A stretch of DNA of 64,000 bases from Exilibacterium tricleocarpae. Its GTDB lineage: Bacteria > Pseudomonadota > Gammaproteobacteria > Pseudomonadales > Cellvibrionaceae. Shown one piece after another: positions 28,601 through 37,834 of the stretch. Location: positions 248,001 through 312,000 of the forward strand of contig NZ_ML660089.1 of NCBI RefSeq assembly GCF_007004655.1, in the 5' to 3' direction. The notes under the pieces are model-generated. The model was not told the origin of the DNA and made no database searches. It was given only the letters and a program-made list of their open reading frames with translations. A program made the position numbers and the translations under genes. The number at the start of each line of letters is the position of its first letter. The first letter of the stretch is position 1.

Positions 28601-30037
28601 ATGGCCGTTGCCGCCCTCAAGATACAGGAAGCCCCCCTTAGCAAAGTGCTGGTGGTCGAAGACGATTTAAATTTGCGCGAAGCGCTCTGCGACACTTTAC
28701 AGTTGGCCGGTTACCAGGTCGTCGATGCCGGCAGCGGTGAGGAGGCCCTCAAGCAGTTGGCGTCGCATCCGGATATCGCGATGGTTGTCTCCGATGTGAA
28801 TATGGGGGCTATCAGTGGGCACGACCTGTTGCGCGAAGCCAAGGTGAAATACCCGCATCTGCCGGTGTTGCTGATAACTGCCTACGCCAGTATCAGCCAG
28901 TCGGTAAAGGCGATGCGCGAGGGCGCCGTGGATTACCTGGTCAAGCCGTTTGAGCCCCTGGTACTGGTCGATGCGGTCAAGCGCTACGCCGGCGATGGCC
29001 GCGGTCTGGCCGAGGACGAACCGGTCGCCAGGGCGGCGTCCAGTCGCCAACTGCTGCAGTTGGCGGACCGCGTTGCGCAAGCCGATTCAACGGTGTTGAT
29101 TATCGGTGAGTCCGGTACCGGTAAAGAGGTCTTGGCCCGTTACGTGCACAACCGTTCGGCCCGCAGCCACAAACCGTTTGTCGCCGTCAACTGCGCTGCG
29201 ATACCGGAAAATATGCTGGAGGCGATGTTGTTTGGCCATGAGAAGGGCGCCTATACCGGCGCTTACAGCAGTGCGCCCGGAAAGTTCGAGCAGGCCAACG
29301 GCGGTACGCTGCTGCTGGATGAAATTTCAGAAATGGATATCGGTTTACAGGCCAAACTGCTGCGTGTGTTGCAGGAGCGCGAGGTGGAGCGCCTGGGCGG
29401 GCGCAAGACGATTCAACTGGATGTCCGGGTCATCGCCACCTCCAACCGGGAAATGCGTCACGCCGTAGCGGCGGGCAGTTTCCGGGAAGACCTTTACTAC
29501 CGGTTGAGTGTACTGCCGTTGCAGTGGGCACCGCTGCGGGATCGGGTTGACGATATTTTACCGCTGGCCCAACGCCTGCTGGTGCGCCATGCACACAAGC
29601 AGCACCGCAGTGGCGTAACGCTCGGACCCGATGCCGTGCAGGCGTTGTTGGCGCACCCCTGGCCCGGCAATGTGCGCGAACTGGACAATGTGATACAGCG
29701 GTCGCTGATCCTGCAGGCCGGCGTCCAAATCGGCGCCGGCGATCTCGGTCTCGAGGGACAGATCAGCTACAGTGACAAGCCGAGCTTGCTGGACTTGCAA
29801 CCGCGGGTTGCGGCACCGGCTGCCGTCGAGGGGCACGGGATGGCCGATCCCGGCGACTGCCCGGATGACGGCAGCGGCCTCGGTGGCGATCTCAAGCAGC
29901 GCGAATACGAGATCATTGTCGACGCCCTGAGGCAGGAGCGCGGCAGTAAGAAAAACACCGCCAAACGGCTCGGTATCAGCCCGCGCACGCTGCGCTACAA
30001 GATCGCCCGCCTGCGCGACCTGGGGCTGTCTGTATAA
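28601..30037 (+). CDS. fleR: sigma-54-dependent response regulator FleR/FlrC
   Basis: A 478-residue NtrC-type regulator that activates class III flagellar genes such as the basal body, hook and sigma-54 flagellin. The receiver domain (residues 15-130) has Asp65 as the likely phosphoacceptor in VVSDVNMG and the conserved Lys in YLVKPFEP. The AAA+ domain has Walker A GESGTGKE (169-176), the sigma-54 loop GAYTGA (216-221) and Walker B GGTLLLDE. The C-terminal Fis-type helix-turn-helix is KKNTAKRLGISPRTLRYKI. The gene follows fleS after 34 bases and carries a good AGGAGA site. It is likely the activator of the RpoN promoters at 2664, 30698, 58755 and 60419. Confidence 0.94.
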   Translation: MAVAALKIQEAPLSKVLVVEDDLNLREALCDTLQLAGYQVVDAGSGEEALKQLASHPDIAMVVSDVNMGAISGHDLLREAKVKYPHLPVLLITAYASISQSVKAMREGAVDYLVKPFEPLVLVDAVKRYAGDGRGLAEDEPVARAASSRQLLQLADRVAQADSTVLIIGESGTGKEVLARYVHNRSARSHKPFVAVNCAAIPENMLEAMLFGHEKGAYTGAYSSAPGKFEQANGGTLLLDEISEMDIGLQAKLLRVLQEREVERLGGRKTIQLDVRVIATSNREMRHAVAAGSFREDLYYRLSVLPLQWAPLRDRVDDILPLAQRLLVRHAHKQHRSGVTLGPDAVQALLAHPWPGNVRELDNVIQRSLILQAGVQIGAGDLGLEGQISYSDKPSLLDLQPRVAAPAAVEGHGMADPGDCPDDGSGLGGDLKQREYEIIVDALRQERGSKKNTAKRLGISPRTLRYKIARLRDLGLSV

Positions 30038-30224
30038 AGGGCTGCCCGCTGTCATTATTTTGTCATCACTACACCGGATTATAGGGCTTGACCGGGCCCG
30101 GGGATCGGGTATATTTCCCCTTCAGGCCCGAATGAGACGGGTTCAGAAGGCCTAATTTATACACTCAGTGACATGTCAATGACTGGTCTAACGCTTTGAT
30201 TATCGATCGCTAAGGAGTCTCGGT

Positions 30225-30404
30225 ATGAATAACACCGACACGCTGGAGCCGATGGTTGACCTCGACGACCTCGCAGAAGCCGAAATCATTTTATCACCGA
30301 CTGTTAAACCCCTGGATTCCCGCCGCCGTTTGGAGGATAAACTGGAGGAATATCGATTGCGAAAAGAAACCCGGGAATTCGATTTCGATTTAGAGTCAGA
30401 GTAA
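30225..30404 (+). CDS. 59-residue acidic small protein of unknown function
   Basis: Begins at ATG with AAGGAG seven bases upstream, an excellent translation start. The protein is acidic at both ends, with a central basic/charged helix reading DSRRRLEDKLEEYRLRKETR and a C-terminal EFDFDLESE. There is no signal or membrane segment. The charged helix recalls a group of small gammaproteobacterial proteins called PA3496-like, but this resemblance is loose and from memory of the pattern only. It lies alone between fleR and fliE. A 17-bp inverted repeat covers its last codons. Confidence 0.72.
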   Translation: MNNTDTLEPMVDLDDLAEAEIILSPTVKPLDSRRRLEDKLEEYRLRKETREFDFDLESE

Positions 30405-30439
30405 AAGTTAAAAAGTAATTTATACTCTGACTCTAAATC
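30387..30439. repeat. 17-bp perfect inverted repeat overlapping a small gene's stop codon
   Basis: Arms GATTTAGAGTCAGAGTA (30387-30403) and TACTCTGACTCTAAATC (30423-30439) pair perfectly around a 19-base AT-rich loop. The left arm includes most of the stop codon of the small gene at 30225-30404. There is no T run after it. It may act as a 3' end-protecting hairpin or terminator. Confidence 0.7.
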
Positions 30440-30504
30440 GTGACCTCCAAATCGCCCGAGGTGGTGCGGTATTGTCCAGGTCTGATCCTCCGGTAGCACG
30501 GTGC

Positions 30505-30561
30505 GGGGACAGGTTTTACCTGTCCCCTTAGAATGGTGCCACTTGCTCTGTTAGTGGCACC
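30505..30561. repeat. two adjacent palindromic hairpins upstream of fliE
   Basis: Hairpin one is GGGGACAGGT-TTT-ACCTGTCCCC (30505-30527, ten pairs). Hairpin two is GGTGCCACT-TGCTCTGTT-AGTGGCACC (30535-30561, nine pairs). Two close palindromes with a GGGGACAG core look like REP-type extragenic repeats. They lie in the 439-base gap between the small gene and fliE, which otherwise contains a candidate fliE promoter. Confidence 0.7.
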
Positions 30562-30697
30562 ACGAGCCGTCGCTGCGATCTCCTTTATTCCCTTTCCAGC
30601 ATCGCTGCAGACGGGTAGCGGTGCCAGTTAAGAGTTGCGTGGTCCTCCCCGCACCGTGCCGCTCCCCAGCCGGCAAGCCATTGCCCTGCGGCAACTA

Positions 30698-30714
30698 TTG
30701 GCCCATTTTATGCA
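30698..30714 (+). promoter_or_regulatory. possible sigma-54 promoter of the fliEFGHIJ operon
   Basis: TTGGCCCA-TTTT-ATGCA: GG (30700-30701) and GC (30712-30713) are separated by 10 bases, with two or three mismatches to the RpoN consensus. It lies about 130 bases before fliE. A sigma-54/FleR promoter is expected here from work on Pseudomonas and Vibrio, which raises confidence in a modest match. Confidence 0.5.
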
Positions 30715-30843
30715 GCCCTCATCACCACGCGACACAATGTCGCCGTTTGCCAATTTATTGTCACTGGCGCTGTCGTTCGCCGACAGATTTTTCACCACTG
30801 CGGGCAACAGCCTGCCTGTGCGCAAGAGAGCTTGAGGTTCGTT

Positions 30844-31221
30844 ATGACAGACCGGGTAGATATCAATCGATTGCTGGTGGAGATGCGCAGTTTAAAATCG
30901 CAAACCCAGGCGTTTGCCCCGGCGGCGCACCTCGCGCCCAAGGATGTTGCTGACAGCGGCGTGCGGCCCGGTGTCGCCGTGCAGCAGCCGCGCGAGACGC
31001 AGAGTTTCGGCGCCCTGCTGGAGCAGGCCATCGATAAAGTCAACGATGTGCAGAAAGCGTCCGGGGCACTGTCGAAGGCCTACACCCAGGGCGACCCGAC
31101 GGTGGATATCACCGAAGTCATGATCGCCTCGCAAAAAGCCGGCGTGTCTTTTCAAGCGATGGTGCAGGTGCGCAACAAACTGCTCGAGGCATATCGGGAT
31201 GTGATGAACATGCCGGTGTAA
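30844..31221 (+). CDS. fliE: flagellar hook-basal body complex protein FliE
   Basis: A 125-residue rod adaptor that links the MS ring to the proximal rod. The C-terminal conserved part reads [20 protein letters not shown], then [20 protein letters not shown] and [17 protein letters not shown]. The ATG at 30844 has GAGG six bases upstream and is preferred to a TTG 12 bases earlier. It is the first gene of the fliEFGHIJ operon. Confidence 0.94.
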   Translation: MTDRVDINRLLVEMRSLKSQTQAFAPAAHLAPKDVADSGVRPGVAVQQPRETQSFGALLEQAIDKVNDVQKASGALSKAYTQGDPTVDITEVMIASQKAGVSFQAMVQVRNKLLEAYRDVMNMPV

Positions 31222-31256
31222 ACGCAACCCATAACTGATAAGGCGTAACGAATAAC

Positions 31257-32978
31257 ATGGCTACGGCAGAGACCGATGCGGGTGCCTTTCCCGCCAGCAC
31301 CGGTGGCGAAGGTGTGAAGGAAAATCCCGCCACCGATCTCTTTACAGGTTTCAGCAGTCTGAATCTGTTGCGCCAGCTTTTGATGATGGTTGGCCTGGCG
31401 GTCAGTATCGCCGTTGGCGTCTGGTCGGCGCTGCTGGTGACCGGGGAGGATTATCGACCCCTCTACGGGAGTCTCGACCGCCTGGATTCCGGTGAGGTGG
31501 TCAGCGTCCTGGAGCAGGCCGGTATCAAGTTTAAGGTCGATGCCAACACCGGTGCATTGCTGGTGGCCACCGGCGATATTCACAGCGCCCGCTTAAAGCT
31601 TGCCGAAGTGGGCATTCCCGGCGACCGCTCCCAGGGCTTTGAGCTGTTGGATCGGGAGCAGCCTTTGGGTACCAGCCAGTTTATGGAGACGGCGCGTTTT
31701 CGCCGCGGTCTTGAAGGCGAACTGGCCCGCACCATTACCAGCATTCACAGCGTGCGCAGTGCCCGCGTGCACCTGGCCATACCCAAGCGCTCGGTGTTTG
31801 TGCGCGACGCCCGCGAACCCTCCGCCAGCGTTTTTCTCGAACTCTACCCGGGTCGCGGTGTCAAGCCGGCGCAGGTCAGGGCGGTGGCGAACCTCGTCGC
31901 CTCCAGTATTCCGGAGCTGAAACTCGACAACGTCACCGTCGTCGATCAAAAGGGCAATCTGCTGTCCACCGGCGATGAGAGTCAAGAGTTATTAATGGCG
32001 GCCAGACAGCGCGAGTACACACGCAAACTCGAGGACGATATCATTCTGCGTATCAACAGTATCTTGGCGCCGGTGGTGGGCGACGGCCGTTACCGGGCGG
32101 AGGTCAGCGCCGATGTGGATTTCACGGCGGTCGAGCAGGCCGAGGAAATTTTCAACCCCGACCTGCCCGCCGTGCGCAGCGAACAGACCCTCGACGAACA
32201 ACGACTTGGCGCTGGACAGGCGGCCGGCATTCCGGGAGCGCTGACCAACCAGCCGGGCGGCAATGGCCAGGCGCCGGAGCAAATCGATCCCGCCAACGGC
32301 CAGCCGGCCCAGAATCCAGCCGGCAATACCCGCCGGCAGTCGACGCGCAATTTTGAGCTCGATCGCACGGTCAGTTACACCAAACACCAGATGGGTAAGG
32401 TGCGCCGGCTGACGGTGGCTGTTGTGGTGGACGATAAACTCGATGTGGGTGCCGAGGGCGAAGCCGTGCGCACTGCCTGGACCGACGACGAGTTGGAGCG
32501 CTTGGCTATACTGGTAAGAGATGCGGTAGGTTTTTCCGCGATCCGCGGCGACAGTGTCAATGTTTTGAACTCGCCGTTTGTCGGCCGCGACGACGAGGTC
32601 GCGTTCGAAGAACTGCCGCTGTGGCAACAGGAGTGGGTGCTGCGCTCGATCAAACCGATCGGTGGCGTACTGATCGTGCTGATACTATTTCTGGGCCTGT
32701 TCCGCCCGGTATTAAAAAGCCTGGCCGCGTCGGGTGTCAAGACGCGGGCAGAGGAGGAGGCCCGCGAACTGGCGGCACTGGAGGCATCCGGGGCCGGTGT
32801 CGATGGCCTGGATTCTCTCTCCGATGACACCGTGACACTGACCGGCGGCGATGCCCTGGCGCTGCCGGGCCCCGAAGAGAGCTACGAACAGCATTTAAAT
32901 GCGGTCAAAGGTTTGATTGCCGATGATCCGGGGCGTGTCGCGCAGGTGATAAAACGGTGGATAAACACTGATGAGTGA
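31257..32978 (+). CDS. fliF: flagellar MS-ring protein FliF
   Basis: A 573-residue inner-membrane protein forming the base ring of the motor. A transmembrane segment near residues 40-62 (LMMVGLAVSIAVGVWSALLV) is followed by the ring-building YscJ/FliF domains (RPLYGSLDRLDSGEVVSVLE, SARVHLAIPKRSVFVRD). A low-complexity Gln/Asn/Pro stretch is typical of the family's variable region. A second transmembrane segment near residue 465-485 (GGVLIVLILFLGLFRPVL) and a C-terminal FliG-binding tail follow. Its end overlaps fliG by eight bases. Confidence 0.96.
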   Translation: MATAETDAGAFPASTGGEGVKENPATDLFTGFSSLNLLRQLLMMVGLAVSIAVGVWSALLVTGEDYRPLYGSLDRLDSGEVVSVLEQAGIKFKVDANTGALLVATGDIHSARLKLAEVGIPGDRSQGFELLDREQPLGTSQFMETARFRRGLEGELARTITSIHSVRSARVHLAIPKRSVFVRDAREPSASVFLELYPGRGVKPAQVRAVANLVASSIPELKLDNVTVVDQKGNLLSTGDESQELLMAARQREYTRKLEDDIILRINSILAPVVGDGRYRAEVSADVDFTAVEQAEEIFNPDLPAVRSEQTLDEQRLGAGQAAGIPGALTNQPGGNGQAPEQIDPANGQPAQNPAGNTRRQSTRNFELDRTVSYTKHQMGKVRRLTVAVVVDDKLDVGAEGEAVRTAWTDDELERLAILVRDAVGFSAIRGDSVNVLNSPFVGRDDEVAFEELPLWQQEWVLRSIKPIGGVLIVLILFLGLFRPVLKSLAASGVKTRAEEEARELAALEASGAGVDGLDSLSDDTVTLTGGDALALPGPEESYEQHLNAVKGLIADDPGRVAQVIKRWINTDE

Positions 32979-34002
32979 GGCAGCAGCCGAGGACAAGCCC
33001 AAGCCCAAGCTGAACCTGACCCTGGTCGACCAGGCGGCGATCCTGCTGATGTCGCTCGGCGAAGGCGATGCCGCTGAAGTTCTCAAGCACATGGGGCCGA
33101 AGGAGGTCCAGCGTATCGGCACCGCCATGTCGCAGCTCAACAACGTCGAGCAGCAACAAGTGCAGGTGGTGCTGTCAAACTTCCTCGATGAAGTGCGCAC
33201 CTTGACCGGCCTGGGTATGGGATCGGACAACTATATCCGCAACATGCTGGTAACGGCGCTGGGGTCGGACAAGGCCAACGGTCTGATCGACCGTATTCTG
33301 CTCGGGGGCAACACCACCGGCCTCGATACCCTGAAATGGATGGAAGCCCGCTCGGTGGCCGATGTCATTCGCAATGAACACCCGCAGATACAGGCCATCG
33401 TCATCGCCTATCTCGATTCCGATCAAGCCGCCGAGATCATGAGCTATTTCCCCGAGAAAGTGCGCCTCGATATTATGATGCGGGTGGCCTCACTCGATAC
33501 GGTGCAGCCCAGTGCGCTGCAGGAGCTCAATGATATTTTAGAGAAGCAGTTCGCCGGTAACGCCGCCTCGCAAACGAAGTCTATGGGCGGCTATAAAGTG
33601 GCTGCGGAAATCATGAACAACCTGGACAGCTCAATGGAAGCGGAACTGATGGATGCCATCAAGGAAGTGGACGAGGACGTGGGCACCCAGATTCAGGATT
33701 TAATGTTTGTTTTCGACAATCTCAAAGAAGTGGAAGACCGCGGCATTCAGGCCCTGTTGCGCGAGGTCTCCTCCGAGGTGCTGATTGTGGCACTCAAGGG
33801 CGCCGACGAGGAGCTGCAGGAAAAAGTCTTCAAAAACATGTCCAAGCGCGCTGCCGAATTGTTGCGTGACGACCTCGAAGCCAAGGGCCCGGTACGGGTT
33901 TCGGAAGTGGAAGGTGCGCAGAAAGAAATTCTCACCATTGCCCGGCGCATGGCCGACTCCGGCGAAATCATGCTGGGTGGCGGTGGCGAGCAAATGCTGT
34001 AA
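32971..34002 (+). CDS. fliG: flagellar motor switch protein FliG
   Basis: A 343-residue rotor protein that contacts the stator and sets torque. Conserved features are HMGPKEVQRIGTAMSQL in the N-terminal FliF-binding domain, YFPEKVRLDIMMRVASL in the middle, and the C-terminal torque helix FVFDNLKEVEDRGIQALLRE, in which Asp and Arg residues interact with the stator. It overlaps the fliF stop and is followed directly by fliH. Confidence 0.96.
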   Translation: MSEAAAEDKPKPKLNLTLVDQAAILLMSLGEGDAAEVLKHMGPKEVQRIGTAMSQLNNVEQQQVQVVLSNFLDEVRTLTGLGMGSDNYIRNMLVTALGSDKANGLIDRILLGGNTTGLDTLKWMEARSVADVIRNEHPQIQAIVIAYLDSDQAAEIMSYFPEKVRLDIMMRVASLDTVQPSALQELNDILEKQFAGNAASQTKSMGGYKVAAEIMNNLDSSMEAELMDAIKEVDEDVGTQIQDLMFVFDNLKEVEDRGIQALLREVSSEVLIVALKGADEELQEKVFKNMSKRAAELLRDDLEAKGPVRVSEVEGAQKEILTIARRMADSGEIMLGGGGEQML

Positions 34003-34791
34003 ATGACCGCAGCCGACCCCCACGCCAATCGTATTCCCGCCGAGGCGCTGGAAGATGTCCGCCCCTGGCGCTTGCCGGACATCGATGGCAGCGGCAATAT
34101 TCTCGCCAGCGCCGAGAAGGAAGACCGCGAACGCCGGGCCCGGGCCGGGGAGGTGGTGGAAGACGCGACCGGCGAGCCGTTGCCGCCGATCACCGCCGAG
34201 CGGCTCCAGGAGATTACCGCAGCGGCCGAGTCCGACGGTCGCGAGCAAGGCTATAAAGACGGTTTGGCACAGGGGCTCGAGCAGGGGCGCAAGCAAGGAC
34301 TCGAACAGACGCGGGCCGAAGTGCTGGCCAGCCAGCAGCGGTTGCAGGCCGTGTGCGAGGCTCTGTTCGACCCCTTGCAGAGCCAGGATGATGCCCTGGA
34401 ACACCTGTTGACCTCGATGGTATGTCAATTGACCGAGGCCGTTGTCAGGCGCGAACTGCAGACTGACTCCAGCCATATTCTCGCTACCGTAAAGCAGGCC
34501 CTGGCCGCACTGCCGGTGGGCGCCCGCAATATTGCCGTGCATTTGAACCCCGACGATCTGGCTCTGGTAGAGGCGTTTGCCGAGCAGCAGCAGTGCGATT
34601 GGCGCTTTGTCGGTGACACTGAATTGTTGCCGGGCGGGTGCCGGCTGGAAACCGGCGACAGCCTGGTGGACGACACCGTGGAAACCAGAATGGCATTATT
34701 GCTGGCACAGTTTCTCGACCAACAGCTCAGTGCCGATAGCGGCTCAGTGCCGTCGGCTGCGGCTGGCGACAAAGGCGCAGAACCGTTATGA
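34003..34791 (+). CDS. fliH: flagellar export ATPase regulator FliH
   Basis: A 262-residue peripheral stalk protein that binds FliI and FliN. The N-terminus has the Trp-containing segment DVRPWRLPDID, typical of FliH. The middle has a Gly-spaced helical repeat (EQGYKDGLAQGLEQGRKQGL, residues about 80-105), the hallmark of the family. The C-terminal domain has VVRRELQTDSSHILATVKQA and CDWRFVGDTELLPGGCRLET. The ATG directly follows the fliG stop, and the gene overlaps fliI by four bases. Confidence 0.93.
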   Translation: MTAADPHANRIPAEALEDVRPWRLPDIDGSGNILASAEKEDRERRARAGEVVEDATGEPLPPITAERLQEITAAAESDGREQGYKDGLAQGLEQGRKQGLEQTRAEVLASQQRLQAVCEALFDPLQSQDDALEHLLTSMVCQLTEAVVRRELQTDSSHILATVKQALAALPVGARNIAVHLNPDDLALVEAFAEQQQCDWRFVGDTELLPGGCRLETGDSLVDDTVETRMALLLAQFLDQQLSADSGSVPSAAAGDKGAEPL

Positions 34792-36170
34792 GCCAACCTC
34801 GCCATACCCTGCTGGAGCGCCTGCGGCGCTATCAACCCGATCATATCGCCGCGGTCGAGTCCGAAGCGCAGGGGCGGCTGACTCGGTTGGTAGGCATGAC
34901 CCTGGAGGCGGTTGGTCTCAATGTATCCGTCGGCCATCAGTGCGAGGTGATCAGCACCGACCAACGCCGCATCGAGGCCGAGGTGGTGGGTTTTGCCGGC
35001 GAGAAGGTTTTTCTGATGCCGATTCAGCGCATTGACGGCGTGTCGCCGGGGGCCCGGGTGATGCCGGTGGCCCGGCAGCGGGGTATGCGAATCGGCGCCG
35101 GACTGCTCGGGCGGGTCATCGATGGTCTTGGGGAACCGCTGGACGGGCGCGGTCCGATTACCGGCGAGAACTTTCTGGAGTTTGCCCCCGAGCGCATCAA
35201 CCCGTTGCACCGCCATCCCATCAGCGAGCCGCTGGATGTCGGCATCCGTGCAATTAACACCTTGTTGACGGTCGGCCGCGGTCAACGCCTGGGGCTGTTT
35301 GCAGGCAGCGGTGTGGGCAAGAGTGTGCTGATGGGCATGATGACCCGTTTTACCACCGCCGATATCGTGATTGTGGGGCTGGTCGGCGAGCGCGGACGCG
35401 AGGTGAAAGAATTTATCGATCACATTCTCGGGCCGCAGGGGCTGAGTCGGTCCGTGGTGGTGGCCGCCCCCGCCGATGACGCGCCGCTGATGCGCCTGCG
35501 TGCCTCCCAACTGGCGACCCGCATTGCCGAACACTTTCGCGACGCGGGTAAAAACGTGTTGCTGTTGATGGATTCCCTGACCCGCTACGCCCAGGCGCAA
35601 CGGGAAGTCTCGCTGGCAATCGGCGAACCACCGGCCACCAAGGGTTACCCGCCGTCGGTGTTCGCGAAAATTCCCCAGTTGGTGGAGCGGGCCGGCAATG
35701 CCGCCGCGGGAGAGGGCTCGATCACCGCGTTTTACACAGTGTTGACCGAGGGGGACGATTTGCAGGACCCTATCGCCGATGCGGCGCGGGCCATTCTCGA
35801 TGGACATGTGGTGTTGTCGCGGCGGCTGGCGGAGGAGGGAATCTACCCGGCCGTCGATATTGAGGCGTCCATCAGCCGGGCCATGCCCAACGTCGTCGCC
35901 GAGTCGCACCTCGGCCATGCCCAGCGCTTCAAGCAGCTGCTGGCCCGTTATGAACAGAACCGGGACTTGATCAATATCGGTGCCTACACCCCTGGTGCCG
36001 ATCCGGACACCGACGCCGCGCTCGAGCGGATCAGCCATTTGAAGGCGTTTATCCGCCAGGGCCTCGATCACCCGGTGTCCTTTGCCGATGGCTTGCGCCA
36101 ACTCGAAACCGTCATCATGCCGGGGCCGGCGACACAGGTCCGGCCACCGCCGGGTTCCGAGGAGGCATAA
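34788..36170 (+). CDS. fliI: flagellum-specific ATPase FliI
   Basis: The 460-residue export ATPase, related to F1 beta. The P-loop is GLFAGSGVGKSVLMGM (near 165-180), followed by GLVGERGREVKEFI, the Walker B region NVLLLMDSLTRYAQAQREV, and the family signature PPATKGYPPSVFAKIPQLVE. Family-typical length. It lies between fliH and fliJ, and its ATG overlaps the fliH stop. Confidence 0.97.
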   Translation: MSQPRHTLLERLRRYQPDHIAAVESEAQGRLTRLVGMTLEAVGLNVSVGHQCEVISTDQRRIEAEVVGFAGEKVFLMPIQRIDGVSPGARVMPVARQRGMRIGAGLLGRVIDGLGEPLDGRGPITGENFLEFAPERINPLHRHPISEPLDVGIRAINTLLTVGRGQRLGLFAGSGVGKSVLMGMMTRFTTADIVIVGLVGERGREVKEFIDHILGPQGLSRSVVVAAPADDAPLMRLRASQLATRIAEHFRDAGKNVLLLMDSLTRYAQAQREVSLAIGEPPATKGYPPSVFAKIPQLVERAGNAAAGEGSITAFYTVLTEGDDLQDPIADAARAILDGHVVLSRRLAEEGIYPAVDIEASISRAMPNVVAESHLGHAQRFKQLLARYEQNRDLINIGAYTPGADPDTDAALERISHLKAFIRQGLDHPVSFADGLRQLETVIMPGPATQVRPPPGSEEA

Positions 36171-36173
36171 ACC

Positions 36174-36614
36174 GTGGCGCGGTCCTGGCAGCGTTTGCAA
36201 ATCGTGTTGACACTCGCCGAGCGGGAGGAGCGCACTGCCGGGTCCGATCTCGAGCAGGCGCGCCGCCAATTATGCACAGAAGAGCAACAGCTCGAGCAGC
36301 TACACCGGTACCGGCGCGACTACACCGCGCGTATCGACGACCGTCGCCAGGGCCTGCGGGCGGAGGCGTTAATTGCCGATCGGGATTTCCTCCACCGACT
36401 TTGCCATATCGAGAGCGCGCAGCTCAGCACCGTGCAGCGCCGGCGCCGCCATGTCGAGGGGCTGCAACAGATCTGGCAACAGAAACACCACTATACAAAA
36501 GCTGTGGCGCAGTGGCTCGAGCGGCTGCGCCGCGCCGAGACGCGCGAGCTGGACCAGCGCGAACAGCGTCTCCTGGATGATCTCGTGACGCGCACATTGG
36601 GGCGGGAAACATAA
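36174..36614 (+). CDS. fliJ: flagellar export chaperone/stalk protein FliJ
   Basis: 146 residues, almost entirely one long antiparallel coiled coil rich in Arg, Gln, Glu and Leu, as in FliJ. FliJ sits in the FliI hexamer like F1 gamma and links it to FlhA. It starts at GTG three bases after the fliI stop, with GAGGAGG overlapping the end of fliI. It is last in the operon; the following gene is convergent, 86 bases away. Confidence 0.88.
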   Translation: MARSWQRLQIVLTLAEREERTAGSDLEQARRQLCTEEQQLEQLHRYRRDYTARIDDRRQGLRAEALIADRDFLHRLCHIESAQLSTVQRRRRHVEGLQQIWQQKHHYTKAVAQWLERLRRAETRELDQREQRLLDDLVTRTLGRET

Positions 36615-36700
36615 CAGGCGAGCCCGGATAGTGCCGAGGTATCCGACCAGCCGGTACGCGCTAAATCTAACGTTTGGCGCTTGCAATGTGGATTGAGTAA

Positions 36701-37834
36701 CTAGCGGGTAATAGCCGACAGGCGCTCGGATATACGCTGGAAGTAGCTGCCCACTTCGCCGCTGGCGGCATACAGGGCGGTGATCTCATCCATGCTGTTG
36801 TTGACCAGACCGATAAAAAACTCCTCCTGCTCCTCGGTCAGGGCCAGGTCGGAAAACCCGCTGTTCATCTGGGTCAGGAGTTGATCGATGATGTCTGCCG
36901 TTTTGGCGTCTCGGGTACTGAATACCCGCTCGACTTTTTTCAGCGCGCCGTCGATATCATCGAGCGCCTCGCGCACTTTGCTCAATATTTGCTGCTCTTT
37001 TTCTATCTCAAAATCGAATACCTGGGTTCTCACCTCCACTCCGTTCAGTAGTGAGGCGACGTGGTCGTTCAGACGGCCGACCTTGTCGCTGTCGTCCAGT
37101 GGCATATTCTTTACCAACAACGAAACCTTATCGAAATTGAATGTGGTTCGGTGCCCGAATGCCAGAATGCGCTTTTTCCCGATCAATTCGCACATCAGTT
37201 CCTCTTCGATGGATTTGCAAGCCTGCCCACCGGTGGCGAGGCTGACTATCTCCCGACTGCCGCGAATCTGGGTGCAGCAGTCAAGTCCGTAAACCTCACA
37301 GGCCGACAGCAGGGCGCAGGCCAGCGAATGCAGGTCGCAGCACTGGAAACTCTCCTCGTAAAATTGTACGACGGTGCCCAGCTCACCACTGTTGGACATG
37401 GCGGTGCGGGCGAGGCTGAAGGTGTTGGACAGTTCCTCCTGCCAGGATTTTCGCTGGCGGATGGCCTTGTCGATAATGATGTTGAGTTCGTCGAAGTCAC
37501 AGGGCTTGGCGATGTAGTGATCGCCGCCGGCATCGTAACCTTTGAGTTTGTCGTCGACGTCTGTCTTTGCCGATAGGAAAACGATCGGTACATGATTAAG
37601 GGCGTGGTTTTCGCGCAGTTTACGGCAGGTCTCGTAGCCGTCGATACCGGGCATCGATACATCCAGTAATACCAGGTCGGGCCGCACCGATTCGCACATC
37701 GAGATACAGGTCTCACCCGACTCAGCGCAGATGACTTCAAAGGACTTTTCCAGTTCCGCCTGCAACATGATCCGGGTGCTGCGGTCGTCCTCGACAACGA
37801 GTACCGAATAACCTCGATCTTCACCGTCATTCAT
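36701..37834 (-). CDS. orphan response regulator with uncharacterised C-terminal region
   Basis: 377 residues. The receiver domain (about 8-128) is complete: acidic pair EDD (15-17), Asp58 in LVLLDVSMPGIDG, Thr/Ser in FLSAKTD and Lys in IAKPCDF. The C-terminal two-thirds begins with a helix, continues with a GAF-like mixed alpha/beta region (about 150-265, including CDLHSLACALLSACEVYGLD) and ends in a long helical coiled coil (about 270-330). I see no DNA-binding or GGDEF output. It is encoded opposite to fliJ and divergent from the GGDEF-EAL gene. The hybrid kinase with an Hpt domain at 41032-43404 is a reasonable phosphodonor, by inference. Confidence 0.8.
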   Translation of the reverse strand: MNDGEDRGYSVLVVEDDRSTRIMLQAELEKSFEVICAESGETCISMCESVRPDLVLLDVSMPGIDGYETCRKLRENHALNHVPIVFLSAKTDVDDKLKGYDAGGDHYIAKPCDFDELNIIIDKAIRQRKSWQEELSNTFSLARTAMSNSGELGTVVQFYEESFQCCDLHSLACALLSACEVYGLDCCTQIRGSREIVSLATGGQACKSIEEELMCELIGKKRILAFGHRTTFNFDKVSLLVKNMPLDDSDKVGRLNDHVASLLNGVEVRTQVFDFEIEKEQQILSKVREALDDIDGALKKVERVFSTRDAKTADIIDQLLTQMNSGFSDLALTEEQEEFFIGLVNNSMDEITALYAASGEVGSYFQRISERLSAITR

